The translations under genes and the position numbers were made by a program. From Archangium sp. (lineage in GTDB: Bacteria > Myxococcota > Myxococcia > Myxococcales > Myxococcaceae): a stretch of DNA of 64,000 bases. The notes beneath the pieces are model-generated. The model saw only the letters and a program-made list of their open reading frames with translations. It was not told where the DNA came from and made no database searches. This document shows, in pieces, positions 1 through 7,742 of the stretch (positions are counted from its first letter, which is position 1; the number at the start of each line of letters is the position of its first letter). The DNA lies in contig JAUXRX010000004.1 in NCBI GenBank assembly GCA_030681645.1, positions 1-64,000 on the forward strand, given 5' to 3'.

Positions 1-581
1 GCGCCGCCCGGCTTCTTCGGCTTCTCCACGCGCACCAGCTCGAGGAACGCGGTCTCGCCGAGCTTCACGATCTCCGCCCCCGCCTCGTTCAACTTCTCGG
101 CGCGGTTCTGCAGCGCCACCTTCGAGGGCCCGCGCCGGTTGCCCACCACAAGGTAATCGAGCGCCTCGTCGACCTCACCCGCCACGCCGCCGGCGGCCTG
201 GGCCATGTTGAGCACGAGCGTGTGATCCTCCGGGCTGCTGTCGAAGCCGCCCACGAAGGCGAAGCGCTTGCCCTTCAGGTCCACGCGCACCTTCTCGCGG
301 AACGCGGCCTCGTCGAGCACCGTCAGCTTCGGCTTCTTGCCCGCGGTCAGCTTCTCGGCCTTCTTCTTCGCCTCGGCGCGGCCGGTACCGCGGAGGTCTC
401 CGAACACCACCACGTCCACCTGGTCGTCGAGCTTGTCCTGCACCCGCGCCCCGAGCCGCTGCGCGACCTGCGCCGGAAGAGCGCCGTGGTACGAGGGCCA
501 GACCGAGAACTCCCCGAAGAACGCAAAGCGCTGGTTCGCGAACGGCTTCTTCGGGTTCTTCTCCTGCTTCTTCGTCGCCAT
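1..581 (-). CDS. BRCT-domain protein, last visible gene of the MoxR/VWA operon (3' end cut by window)
   Basis: The reading frame starts at an ATG two bases after the VWA stop codon and stays open to the window edge, giving 193 visible residues. Two similar segments each begin with a strand of the type FAFFGEF (about residue 19) or FAFVGGF (about 108), followed by a helix and a strand such as VDVVVFGD or LDYLVVGN. This is the fold pattern of tandem BRCT domains, and the second segment with its DYLVVG and late ETAFLELV helix is the better match. BRCT domains bind DNA ends, phosphopeptides or partner proteins. No NAD-dependent ligase region is visible, so this is not LigA. The 2-bp gap implies co-transcription and probably translational coupling with the VWA gene. 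The domain call is by eye and the C-terminus is unknown. Confidence 0.75.
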   Translation of the reverse strand, partial: MATKKQEKNPKKPFANQRFAFFGEFSVWPSYHGALPAQVAQRLGARVQDKLDDQVDVVVFGDLRGTGRAEAKKKAEKLTAGKKPKLTVLDEAAFREKVRVDLKGKRFAFVGGFDSSPEDHTLVLNMAQAAGGVAGEVDEALDYLVVGNRRGPSKVALQNRAEKLNEAGAEIVKLGETAFLELVRVEKPKKPGG

Positions 582-583
582 CT

Positions 584-1741
584 TCAGCCCCTGATGATCT
601 CTGCCATCGCCTCGGCCAACCGCTCCGGCGTGCAGACGAGAATGTCCATGCCCACCTTGCGGCACTTGCCGGCGGTGGCCTTGTTGTATTCAGGCCGTGC
701 GTCGTACCCGAGCGCGCCCAGCCCGATCATCCGCACGCCCGCATCGGCCATGGCGCGCACCTGCCCCACCAGGTCGGCGTCGTCGCGGCCCTCGAAGAAG
801 TCGGTGATCAACACCACGATGCTGCGCTGCGGCTCGCTCACCAGCGTGCTCGAGTACTGCAGCGCCTGGGTGATGTCGGTGCCGCCGCCGAGCTGCACCT
901 TGAGCAGCACGTCGACCGGCGAGCCGACCTCGTCGGACAGGTCGACCACGTTGGTGTCGAAGAGCACCAGCGAGGTCTTCACCCCGGGCAGCTCGGCGAA
1001 GATCGACGCCATCACCGCCGAGAAGATGGCGGAGTCGAGCATCGAGCCCGACTGGTCGACGCACACGATGATGTGCCAGGGCCGCTTGTTGCGCTCGGCG
1101 GCGAAGTAGAAGAGCCGGTCGACCAGCAGCAGCTTCTTCTCTTCGTCCCAGTGGTGCAGGTTCCGGCGCAGCGTGCGCTTGAGGTCGAGGTTCCTGAACA
1201 CGCGCCGGGGCGAGTGCCTGTCCTTGCGGAGCGCGCCCACGATGGCCCGCTCCACGCGGATCTCGAGCTTCTTCTTCAGGTCCTGCACCACCTTGTCGAT
1301 GATCTTCCGCGCGAGGATGCGCGCGCGCGGATCGAGCAGGTCCTTGTGCGTCATCAACGTCTTCACCAGCTCGACGTTGGGCTCGACCTTCTCCAGCAGC
1401 TTCGGGTGATCGAGCAACGCGCTCACCCCGCGGCGGGAGATCAGCTCGCGCTCGAGCACCTCCTTGGCCTGCCGGGGGAAGAGCTCGCTCACCGCGTCGA
1501 TCCACTTCGGCACCGTGAGCTGCGAGCCCTCGCCGCCCGCGCCCTTGCTCCCGTCGTCGAAGACGAAGTCGATCGCCTGCTGCGCGCTGCGGGCCTGCGC
1601 GTCGTCGCCCACGGTGAGGCCCTGCTGCTCTCCCACCTTGCCCAGCACCAGCCGCCAGCGGGCCACCCGCGCCTGGTCCTCAGGGCTGAGCACCTTCGCG
1701 GGGGGCAGCGCGGGCGCTGCTTTCGGTTTCCGGGCGGCCAT
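584..1741 (-). CDS. VWA domain protein with intact MIDAS, MoxR partner
   Basis: A 385-aa protein. The N-terminal 215 residues are helical and charged. The C-terminal von Willebrand factor A domain begins near residue 222 and carries a complete metal-ion-dependent adhesion site: DQSGS (D229, S231, S233), the Thr in GGGTDI (about 288) and the Asp in LITDFFEG (about 314). No signal peptide or membrane segment is seen, so it is expected to be cytoplasmic. MoxR ATPases and VWA proteins are established functional partners (for example RavA-ViaA), with the VWA protein acting as adaptor or substrate receptor. The ATG overlaps the stop codon of the DUF5682 gene by one base (TGATG), which decides this start over longer upstream readings that only run antisense-like sequence. 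Confidence 0.93.
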   Translation of the reverse strand: MAARKPKAAPALPPAKVLSPEDQARVARWRLVLGKVGEQQGLTVGDDAQARSAQQAIDFVFDDGSKGAGGEGSQLTVPKWIDAVSELFPRQAKEVLERELISRRGVSALLDHPKLLEKVEPNVELVKTLMTHKDLLDPRARILARKIIDKVVQDLKKKLEIRVERAIVGALRKDRHSPRRVFRNLDLKRTLRRNLHHWDEEKKLLLVDRLFYFAAERNKRPWHIIVCVDQSGSMLDSAIFSAVMASIFAELPGVKTSLVLFDTNVVDLSDEVGSPVDVLLKVQLGGGTDITQALQYSSTLVSEPQRSIVVLITDFFEGRDDADLVGQVRAMADAGVRMIGLGALGYDARPEYNKATAGKCRKVGMDILVCTPERLAEAMAEIIRG

Positions 1742-4188
1742 CAGAACGTCCACTCCTTCATGATGGCGGCGACCCGCGCGTCCACGGCGGCCATGTACAC
1801 GGCCGCGCCCGCGGAGGTGGCCTTCACCTCGGTCAACTGCTCCACCTCGCGCAGCCCGTAGTGCACCGCCACCCGGTCTGCGAAGGCGAGCCGCTGCCGC
1901 TCGTGGAGCCGCTCGAACGCGTTCCGCACCTTGGGCAGGAAGGTCATGAAGTCTTCCCACGGCGCGGCGCGCAGCAGCTCGTCGATGGCCGACACCAGCG
2001 ACTCCGCGCCGAGCAGCATCGAGGTCTTCGACACCGCGAAGGCCCCGTCGAGGAACTCGCCGGCGAGCACCATCTTCGCCGGCTCCGACGCCGCGTAGGC
2101 AGCGACGCGCGCGGCGAGGTCCTTCGGGTCGAGCTCGCGCAGCTCGGTGAGGATGCCGGCGAACGCGCCCTGCATGAAGGGTGACTGCGAGGTGAGCGCG
2201 GCCGACTTCACGCTGTCGGTGAACAGCGGTCGATCGAACTGGTCGCCGCCCAGCACCGCCTCGGCCAGCGACTTGAGGTGGGCGATGGTGCCTTCCTGCT
2301 GATCGACGGGAATGGCACCGAGGTCGCTGATGGCGAGGCAGGCGCGGGCGTACGCACGCGCGGCGAGGGTGGCGATGGCCTCGCGCCCCAGGTTCTTCTG
2401 CACCGCGAGCCGGTCGAGCACGAGCAGGTGCAGCAGCGCCTCGCACTGCGAGTTGAAGTGCCGGTCTTCGTCGATGGCGGCGCCCGCGGCGGCCTCGAGG
2501 CGCTGCATCACGTGCGGCAGCTGCATCGAGACCGACTCGAGCAGGCGCAGGCAGGTCTGGCCGGCGTGGCGCTGCTCCTTCGCCACGTCCTCCTCGAGCT
2601 TGGCCATCGCGGCGCTCTCCACCGCGTCGCCGTAGAGGTTGCGCTCGAGCAGCTGCGTCTCGACCTTCGGCGCCCACGCCAGCCGCCACTTCTCGCGGAA
2701 GAGCGTTGAGCCGTCGCCGGTGCTCCCGCCCTCGAGCGCGGCCAGCGGCACCTCGAGCTTCAGCAGCCGGTGGAAGAACGCCGAGCGGCGTGCGCCCTGT
2801 TCCTCGCGGAGGTCGAGGGTGAGCACCAGCTTCTTCTCCTTCCCCATCACCTCGCCGAGGTCCAGGGCGTCGAGCTGCGCGTAGAAGTCGTGGACGATGG
2901 GCAGGCGCCCCAGCGCGGGCGTGACCCGGCCGATGGCGGTGCCCACCTCGACGTGGGTCATCGCCTTGAGGAGCACCCGGCCCTCCTCTTCCGGCCTGCC
3001 CTTGCAGCAGCAGGAGATGAGCGCGTCGCGCAGGTCATCGAGGATGGGCGCGGGCCGGCCCCGCAACGCGGCCAGCATGCGCGCGTGCTGAGTCACCGAG
3101 ATGGCGTCGGCGGCCGAGAGCGGCTCGCCTTCCTTGCGGCCCTTCGCCAGCACCGAGGTGACGTGCTCCACCATCGCGCCCACCCACGGTTCCGGGTCCG
3201 CGTGGTGCTCCCACACCGACTGGTAATACTTCGGCGCGCGGTTCGAGGCGCCGTAGCCCGCCAGCTCCGAGACGCGGAAGTACGAGTACGGCACCACCGT
3301 AGACAGGCACGTGCCCTTCGGCACCGGCGGAGGCGGCGTGGTGTCGTCGCGATCGAGGAAGAGGTGAAAGCCGCCGCACACCACCATCGCGTCCTTCGGC
3401 TTCACCTTCCGCTTGGCCAGCTCGGCGCGGATGGTCTGCAGCATGAAGCGCTCGCGGGCGAGCGTGCCGTCGCGCTCGATGCGCTCGGGAGACGCGGTGG
3501 CGCGCACCGCGGCGCAGAAGCAGGCGAAGTCCCGGCGGAAGTCCTCGTACGTCGGGTGGCGGTGGCCGACCTCGAAGAGCGAGTCCCACGCTTCGTTCCA
3601 GCTGCGGTAGCCCGCGACCCTCGCCATCGTCTGGTAGAAGCTGCTCTCCACCACGATGGACTCCCAGGTGTGGCGCTCGGGAGCGGTCTCCTCGGTGGGC
3701 TCGTCGTCGTCTTCCTCTCCCTCTTCTTCCTCGGCCGGAGCTTTGTGCTTCCAGTCCTCGGGGTTGATCAGCGCGTGGTGCGGGAGATCGATGAACACTG
3801 CGTCGGCACCGAGCGCGTCGGCTTCCACCATCGCCACGTACTCGGGTGAGTAGGGGAGCATCGGGTACCAGACGGGAAAGCGCGGCGGAATGTCGGGCGC
3901 GGCGCTGGCAATCCCGGCGAGGCCCAGCACGTTGTCGTCGTCGCGGAAGCTCGAATAGAGCGCGACCGGCGGCTTCGTCTTCGCGTCCACCACGTGCTTG
4001 ATCAGCGCGCTCGCGTCAGCGGGACCTTCGATCAACACGAGCTTCGGCTTGCGCTCGCGCATCGCCGCCCGCAGGTGCCGCGCCACGGCCGGAGAGTGGT
4101 GCCGCACCGGGAACCAGTAGAGCTCCTCGGCCAGCACCGCCTCGGCCTGCCGCTGCACCTGCGCGATGTCGAGCTTCGGCGACTTCAT
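1741..4188 (-). CDS. DUF5682 family protein
   Basis: An 815-aa protein whose N-terminal 280 residues fit the DUF5682 family. Key residues are the RHHSP motif (R29, H30, H31), LIEGPAD (E54), IDLPHH (D134, H137, H138) and GGFH (H275). This spacing of a paired His, an acidic residue and a late GGxH resembles the EreA/ChaN/TIKI-type metal-dependent hydrolase fold; that relation is my inference. An acidic low-complexity insert (Glu/Asp-rich, residues about 153-170) splits the domain. The C-terminal 500 residues are helical and unrecognised. No signal peptide. Its ATG overlaps the MoxR stop codon by four bases and its stop overlaps the VWA start, so it sits between two genes known to act together. 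The substrate is unknown. Confidence 0.88.
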   Translation of the reverse strand: MKSPKLDIAQVQRQAEAVLAEELYWFPVRHHSPAVARHLRAAMRERKPKLVLIEGPADASALIKHVVDAKTKPPVALYSSFRDDDNVLGLAGIASAAPDIPPRFPVWYPMLPYSPEYVAMVEADALGADAVFIDLPHHALINPEDWKHKAPAEEEEGEEDDDEPTEETAPERHTWESIVVESSFYQTMARVAGYRSWNEAWDSLFEVGHRHPTYEDFRRDFACFCAAVRATASPERIERDGTLARERFMLQTIRAELAKRKVKPKDAMVVCGGFHLFLDRDDTTPPPPVPKGTCLSTVVPYSYFRVSELAGYGASNRAPKYYQSVWEHHADPEPWVGAMVEHVTSVLAKGRKEGEPLSAADAISVTQHARMLAALRGRPAPILDDLRDALISCCCKGRPEEEGRVLLKAMTHVEVGTAIGRVTPALGRLPIVHDFYAQLDALDLGEVMGKEKKLVLTLDLREEQGARRSAFFHRLLKLEVPLAALEGGSTGDGSTLFREKWRLAWAPKVETQLLERNLYGDAVESAAMAKLEEDVAKEQRHAGQTCLRLLESVSMQLPHVMQRLEAAAGAAIDEDRHFNSQCEALLHLLVLDRLAVQKNLGREAIATLAARAYARACLAISDLGAIPVDQQEGTIAHLKSLAEAVLGGDQFDRPLFTDSVKSAALTSQSPFMQGAFAGILTELRELDPKDLAARVAAYAASEPAKMVLAGEFLDGAFAVSKTSMLLGAESLVSAIDELLRAAPWEDFMTFLPKVRNAFERLHERQRLAFADRVAVHYGLREVEQLTEVKATSAGAAVYMAAVDARVAAIMKEWTF

Positions 4189-5342
4189 GAAGCGCTCGAG
4201 ACCGCCTTCAGCGCCGCTTCGTGAAAGCTCTTCCAGGTGGCGTCCTTGCCGGCGCGCTTCTTGGCCACCACGCTCAGGTACTCCTTGAGCACGGCCAGGT
4301 CGGCGAGGTCTTCCTTCACCACCGAGCCGACCAGGTTGCGCGCCACGTCCTGCACGCCGATGGCCCCCGAGCCGAAGTAGCGGGCGTGGATGGCCGAGTC
4401 GAGCGCGACGCCGATGGCCTCCGCGGTGGACAGCGTGGTGGACGGCTTCTGGAAGCTCACCCCTTCCGACGAGGCGCCGTTGCGCATCTCGCGGAACACG
4501 GTGGCCAGCAGCGCGAGCACCGGCTCTTCGAGCTTGGCGGTGATCTTGTAGCGCTCGAGCAACTCCTTCGAGCGGTCGCGCACGATGGCGATCTCGGTCT
4601 TCTGATCACCCACCACTGGAATGTGGATGTAGTTGAAGCGGCGCTTGAGCGCGGCCGAGAGCTCGTTGACGCCCTGGTCGCGCGAGTTGGCGGTGGCGAT
4701 GACGTTGAAGCCGGGGCGGGCGAACACCATGTTCGCGTCGGGCAGCTCGGGCACCGCGATGTTCTTGTCCGAGAGGATGGACACCAGCGAGTCCTGCACG
4801 TCGGGCACGCAGCGGGTGATCTCCTCGAAGCGCAAGAGCCCGCCGCCCTTCATGGCGATCATGGTGGGCGAGGGGATCATGTTCTGCGGCGTGGGCCCCT
4901 CGGCGATGACGCGCGCCACGTTCCACGAGTACTTGATGTGCTCCTCGGTGGTGCCCGCGGTGCCCTGGATGGTGAGGGTGGAGCAGCCGCTGATGCCCGC
5001 GGCGAGGTGTTCCGACAGCCAGCTCTTGCCGGTGCCGGGCTCGCCCACCAGCAGCAGCGCGCGCTCGCTGGCGAGGGTGACGATGGCCCGCTCGACCAGC
5101 GAGTCGTCGCCGAAGAACTTGCGGGTGATGGGCACCTCCACCGCCTTGCCGCCGATGGTGGCCTTCAGCGGCTTCTGGCTGCCCACGATGTAGGTGAACA
5201 CCGAGCGGGGCGAGAGCTTCCACGCGCTGGGCGGGGTGTCGCCGTCGTTCTGCTTGAGCGCCTCGAGCTGGGCGGCGTACTGCACCTCCGCCGGCTCTCG
5301 CAGGATGTCGCTCTTCGCTTCCTTGTCTGGTGCCTTGGCCAT
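4185..5342 (-). CDS. MoxR-type AAA+ ATPase
   Basis: A 385-aa AAA+ protein. Walker A is GEPGTGKS (K106), Walker B is LLRFEEI (about 169-175), the sensor-1 region is IATANSRDQG (about 215-224), and an arginine-finger-like KRRF follows near 233-236. The layout matches MoxR/RavA-type chaperone ATPases, which use ATP hydrolysis to remodel or metallate partner proteins, usually with a VWA protein. A 70-residue N-terminal extension precedes the AAA+ core. The start is chosen because AAGGA lies about seven bases upstream of the ATG and because the region before it is read by the upstream gene. The stop codon overlaps the DUF5682 start (ATGA), implying coupled translation. Confidence 0.95.
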   Translation of the reverse strand: MAKAPDKEAKSDILREPAEVQYAAQLEALKQNDGDTPPSAWKLSPRSVFTYIVGSQKPLKATIGGKAVEVPITRKFFGDDSLVERAIVTLASERALLLVGEPGTGKSWLSEHLAAGISGCSTLTIQGTAGTTEEHIKYSWNVARVIAEGPTPQNMIPSPTMIAMKGGGLLRFEEITRCVPDVQDSLVSILSDKNIAVPELPDANMVFARPGFNVIATANSRDQGVNELSAALKRRFNYIHIPVVGDQKTEIAIVRDRSKELLERYKITAKLEEPVLALLATVFREMRNGASSEGVSFQKPSTTLSTAEAIGVALDSAIHARYFGSGAIGVQDVARNLVGSVVKEDLADLAVLKEYLSVVAKKRAGKDATWKSFHEAALKAVSSAS

Positions 5343-5353
5343 GTGGTGTTCCT

Positions 5354-6832
5354 TCAGGAGAAGTCGAGGGTCTTCATCAGCGAGGCGAGATCGATCTTCT
5401 CGCTGGAGATCATGAGGTGCTTCGGCGGTCCGTCGCCGTCGAACGCGGAGAGCGGCTGGAACACCAGCCGGCACAGCTCGTAGTGGAGCAGGCCGTAGAG
5501 CTTCGGCCGCTTGGCGCCCTTCTTGAGGAAGCCCTTGAGGGCCTTCGCCAGCTCCTCGCCGTCGGGACCGGTGGACGCGGTGGCGTCGAGCTCGAGCGCG
5601 CCGAAGCGCAGGGGGAAGATCTGCTGCTCCCTGCGGTTGGGGTTGGTGGCGCCGGGCGAGAGCTCCCAGTCGGTGACCACCAGCTCTTCCTGCAGCTCCA
5701 CCTCGAGGTCGAGCGGAGAGGCCTGGTGCGCGCGGGCCCGCTCGAGCGCGCGCTTCGGATCCCACGAGACGACCGACTCCCACGCGGTGAAGGGAGGCCC
5801 GGGTTTCACCGTGGACTTCGGGCCCAGCATCAGCCGCCCTGAGCCGAACTCGTCGAGCGTGACCGCGGCGTCGGTGACCAACACCTCGGTGGGGTCGAGC
5901 AGCAGCTTCGGGTTGAACTTCTGCACCTGCGGCAGGTGGAGGAACGCCTCGGCCGGAACGCCCTTCTTCCCGCTGAACACGGTGGACCAGACGAGCCGCG
6001 TACCGGTGGGCAGCTCGGCCGAGCCCTTCACCACCCGGAAGCGGAAGTCGAAGGACGCCGAGCCGTCGAGCAGCGCGCGCTTCTGCACGCCCACGGTGAC
6101 GACCGAGAGCGACTTCACCGGCGTGGGCGCCGTCTGCCAGAGCAGTCGCGAGAGCGCGGCGCGATCCTCCTCGGCGATCGCCTCTTCGAGGCCGCGGCTG
6201 ATCAGCCAGGTGCGGTTGAGGAAGAACGCGAGCCGGCGCGCCGAGAAGTGTTCGCTCTCGTCGAGGAAGCGCCCGAGCTCGTCGTTGACGTAGCGCAGCG
6301 AGGCCGAGAGGCGGCCCAGCTTCGAGCGTGCGGCCTCCTTCGCGCTGGCGTCGAGCTTCTGCCGGGTGGCGGCCGAGGCGGTGGTGAGGCCGGAAGAGAC
6401 GAGGCCCTCGACGACCTCGGCCAGCTCCCGCAGCAAGGGCACCAGGGCGGCGCGGTCTTCGAGGGCGGGCAGCTCCTGCTTCGGCTTGCGGGCGGGCGCG
6501 AGCTCAGAGCCGTCGAAGAACGCCTCGACCGCGGCGTCGAGGGAGAGCACCCGCTCGAACACCCGGCTCGCGGTCTGCGCGCGGAGCAGCGCGCGCGCGG
6601 CGCCGTCATCACCTTCGCGCGCGGCGCGGACCAGCTCGTCGACGACCCTCGCCACGTAGGCCGCGCCCGAGCGGCCGAACTCCTCGCCCAGCGCCTGCAG
6701 GTGCTTCACGTCGTCGGGGCCGGCAGACTTCACCCCGCGCACCACGAGGTCCTCGAAGCACTTCTGCAGCTCGAGGAGCGTCGCGGTGACCTCGGCGCTT
6801 TGTTCAGCTCGAGCGGAGTCGAGAGCCCTCAC
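5354..6832 (-). CDS. Unrecognised 492-aa protein of the MoxR/VWA operon
   Basis: I do not recognise this family. The N-terminal half (to about residue 220) is helical and charged with no transmembrane segment. The C-terminal half alternates short beta strands (for example VVTDWELSPG and PLRFGALELDA) and ends in a charged helix. It begins with GTG overlapping the stop codon of the SWIM gene (GTGA), and the MoxR start follows 11 bp after its stop, so it is an integral member of the operon. The first 10 codons (starting RALDSARAE) are encoded by a degenerate arm of the dispersed 82-bp repeat. This suggests the authentic N-terminus was replaced or extended by the repeat. It is plausibly a structural or specificity subunit, but that is a guess from position only. 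Confidence 0.85.
   Translation of the reverse strand: MRALDSARAEQSAEVTATLLELQKCFEDLVVRGVKSAGPDDVKHLQALGEEFGRSGAAYVARVVDELVRAAREGDDGAARALLRAQTASRVFERVLSLDAAVEAFFDGSELAPARKPKQELPALEDRAALVPLLRELAEVVEGLVSSGLTTASAATRQKLDASAKEAARSKLGRLSASLRYVNDELGRFLDESEHFSARRLAFFLNRTWLISRGLEEAIAEEDRAALSRLLWQTAPTPVKSLSVVTVGVQKRALLDGSASFDFRFRVVKGSAELPTGTRLVWSTVFSGKKGVPAEAFLHLPQVQKFNPKLLLDPTEVLVTDAAVTLDEFGSGRLMLGPKSTVKPGPPFTAWESVVSWDPKRALERARAHQASPLDLEVELQEELVVTDWELSPGATNPNRREQQIFPLRFGALELDATASTGPDGEELAKALKGFLKKGAKRPKLYGLLHYELCRLVFQPLSAFDGDGPPKHLMISSEKIDLASLMKTLDFS
6802..6832. repeat. Degenerate single arm of family A repeat at a gene start
   Basis: The stretch matches one arm of the 82-bp family A palindrome (core gagcggagtcgag) with several mismatches. 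It covers the GTG start and the first ten codons of the 492-aa protein. The other arm and the loop are absent. Confidence 0.6.
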
Positions 6833-7335
6833 AGGGCGTAGTAGTCCTCAGGGATGGTCTCGGTGGGCCGCCAGTCGACCTCGCCGGCCTGCGCGCCCTT
6901 GTAGCGGACGAAGGTGGCGGTGGCGGCGTCGGCGTCGAGCACCGGCTTGTTCCTGCGGCTGTTGAGGCTCCACGCGTGGGCCAGCTCAGGCGCCAGCTCG
7001 CCGGACTGCGCGAGGCCGATGATCAACACCAGCAGGTGCTTGCACAGCGCGCCCCGGAGCCCGCCACAGTGCTTGAGGTTCTGGGTGCAGCAGAAGAACT
7101 CGCCGCCCTTGCCCAGGCGGCAGGCGTAGACGAGGTCGCCGTCGGTCTGGCTCTTCACCACGCCGGTGAGGTGGTCGCCCGTCACCTCTGCGAAGAGCTG
7201 GAACCGGTCGGCCCGCAGCATCTTCGTCACCTTCTGCATCCGCGAGGCATCCGTGTTCGCGGTGAGCTTCTTGATGAGGCCGGGCAGATCGATCTTCGTC
7301 GCCGCCGCCTTCATCAAGATCTTCTTCGTCGCCAT
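6829..7335 (-). CDS. SWIM-type zinc-binding protein, first gene of the MoxR/VWA operon
   Basis: A 168-aa cytoplasmic protein. The central part carries clustered Cys and His: C72, C82-C83, C90, and CKH at 98-100, resembling the C-x-C...C-x-H SWIM zinc finger, though here the first pair is adjacent (CC). SWIM domains bind DNA or proteins. A strong ribosome-binding site (GGGAGGA) lies seven bases before the ATG. It is the first gene of the operon: the 407 bp upstream are non-coding and carry inverted repeats, and the next gene starts within its stop codon. The N-terminal 60 residues look like a small alpha/beta region of unknown type. Proteins annotated as SWIM zinc finger family are recurrent neighbours of MoxR/VWA/DUF5682 genes as I recall. 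Confidence 0.85.
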   Translation of the reverse strand: MATKKILMKAAATKIDLPGLIKKLTANTDASRMQKVTKMLRADRFQLFAEVTGDHLTGVVKSQTDGDLVYACRLGKGGEFFCCTQNLKHCGGLRGALCKHLLVLIIGLAQSGELAPELAHAWSLNSRRNKPVLDADAATATFVRYKGAQAGEVDWRPTETIPEDYYAL

Positions 7336-7407
7336 GAAATCCTCCCGCTGCGAAGCGGGCGGAAGCTACACCCACCTCGAGCGCGAGTGGAGCACTGTGT
7401 CTCCCTC

Positions 7408-7430
7408 GATGCGCCGAGGCGAAGCGACCC
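7408..7430. repeat. 23-bp direct repeat, copy 1 (family C)
   Basis: Identical to 7695-7717 over 23 bases (core gccgaggcgaagcgaccc). The two copies are 287 bp apart and bracket the central part of the operon leader. They may be ends of a small mobile or REP-like element; no coding capacity lies between them. Confidence 0.7.
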
Positions 7431-7496
7431 GGGCGGACCTCTCGGCTCGGGGCAAGGACTGACAAATTCGCTGCGAAGTACGACGTGAGAGCCCAG

Positions 7497-7514
7497 CGTA
7501 CAGCCGGCTGTACG
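7497..7514. promoter_or_regulatory. 18-bp perfect palindrome in the operon leader
   Basis: The sequence cgtacagccggctgtacg is its own reverse complement over all 18 bases. It lies about 160 bp upstream of the SWIM gene start, so it could be an operator of the operon or the stem of a leader RNA. No matching regulator gene is adjacent. Confidence 0.4.
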
Positions 7515-7533
7515 GTGGTACCGCACGTCTCCT

Positions 7534-7567
7534 TTTCAAGCGTCGAAGCTTGAAATCAATGTGTCAA
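7534..7567 (-). promoter_or_regulatory. Possible promoter/operator: TTGACA box with overlapping inverted repeat
   Basis: On the minus strand a perfect TTGACA hexamer (7567-7562) is followed by an inverted repeat with 8-bp arms TTTCAAGC and GCTTGAAA and a 6-bp loop (7534-7555). No good -10 hexamer is found at 16-18 bp spacing, so this is only a candidate for the operon's promoter or a regulator site. Confidence 0.3.
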
Positions 7568-7694
7568 GAAATGCCCGAAGTGAGGGGCTGTGCGAGCCGA
7601 GCACGGCCGAAGACCCAGGCCGACGACCCTTCCCCGGGCTGCTTGTGGAAATGCAGACCCGCAAAGTGTCGAACCTGAGGGCAGCGGAGCGGAA

Positions 7695-7717
7695 GATGCG
7701 CCGAGGCGAAGCGACCC
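7695..7717. repeat. 23-bp direct repeat, copy 2 (family C)
   Basis: Second exact copy of the repeat at 7408-7430, in the same orientation, ending about 25 bp from the stop codon of the lipoprotein gene at 7743. Confidence 0.7.
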
Positions 7718-7742
7718 CACGGTCGGGATAGGGCCAGCCCAA

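Larger units (their letters stand above)
7336..7742. other. Non-coding leader region between operon and lipoprotein gene
   Basis: This 407-bp gap holds no convincing gene. It contains two copies of a 23-bp direct repeat, an 18-bp perfect palindrome, an 8-bp-arm inverted repeat and a TTGACA box on the minus strand. It must contain the promoter of the six-gene operon that reads leftward from 7335. A short minus-strand frame at 7536-7742 is not supported by codon usage or homology and crosses the repeats. Confidence 0.6.

Noticed and set aside
7536..7742. 68-codon minus-strand frame in the operon leader
   Set aside because: It crosses repeats and palindromes, has no ribosome-binding site and no recognisable sequence.
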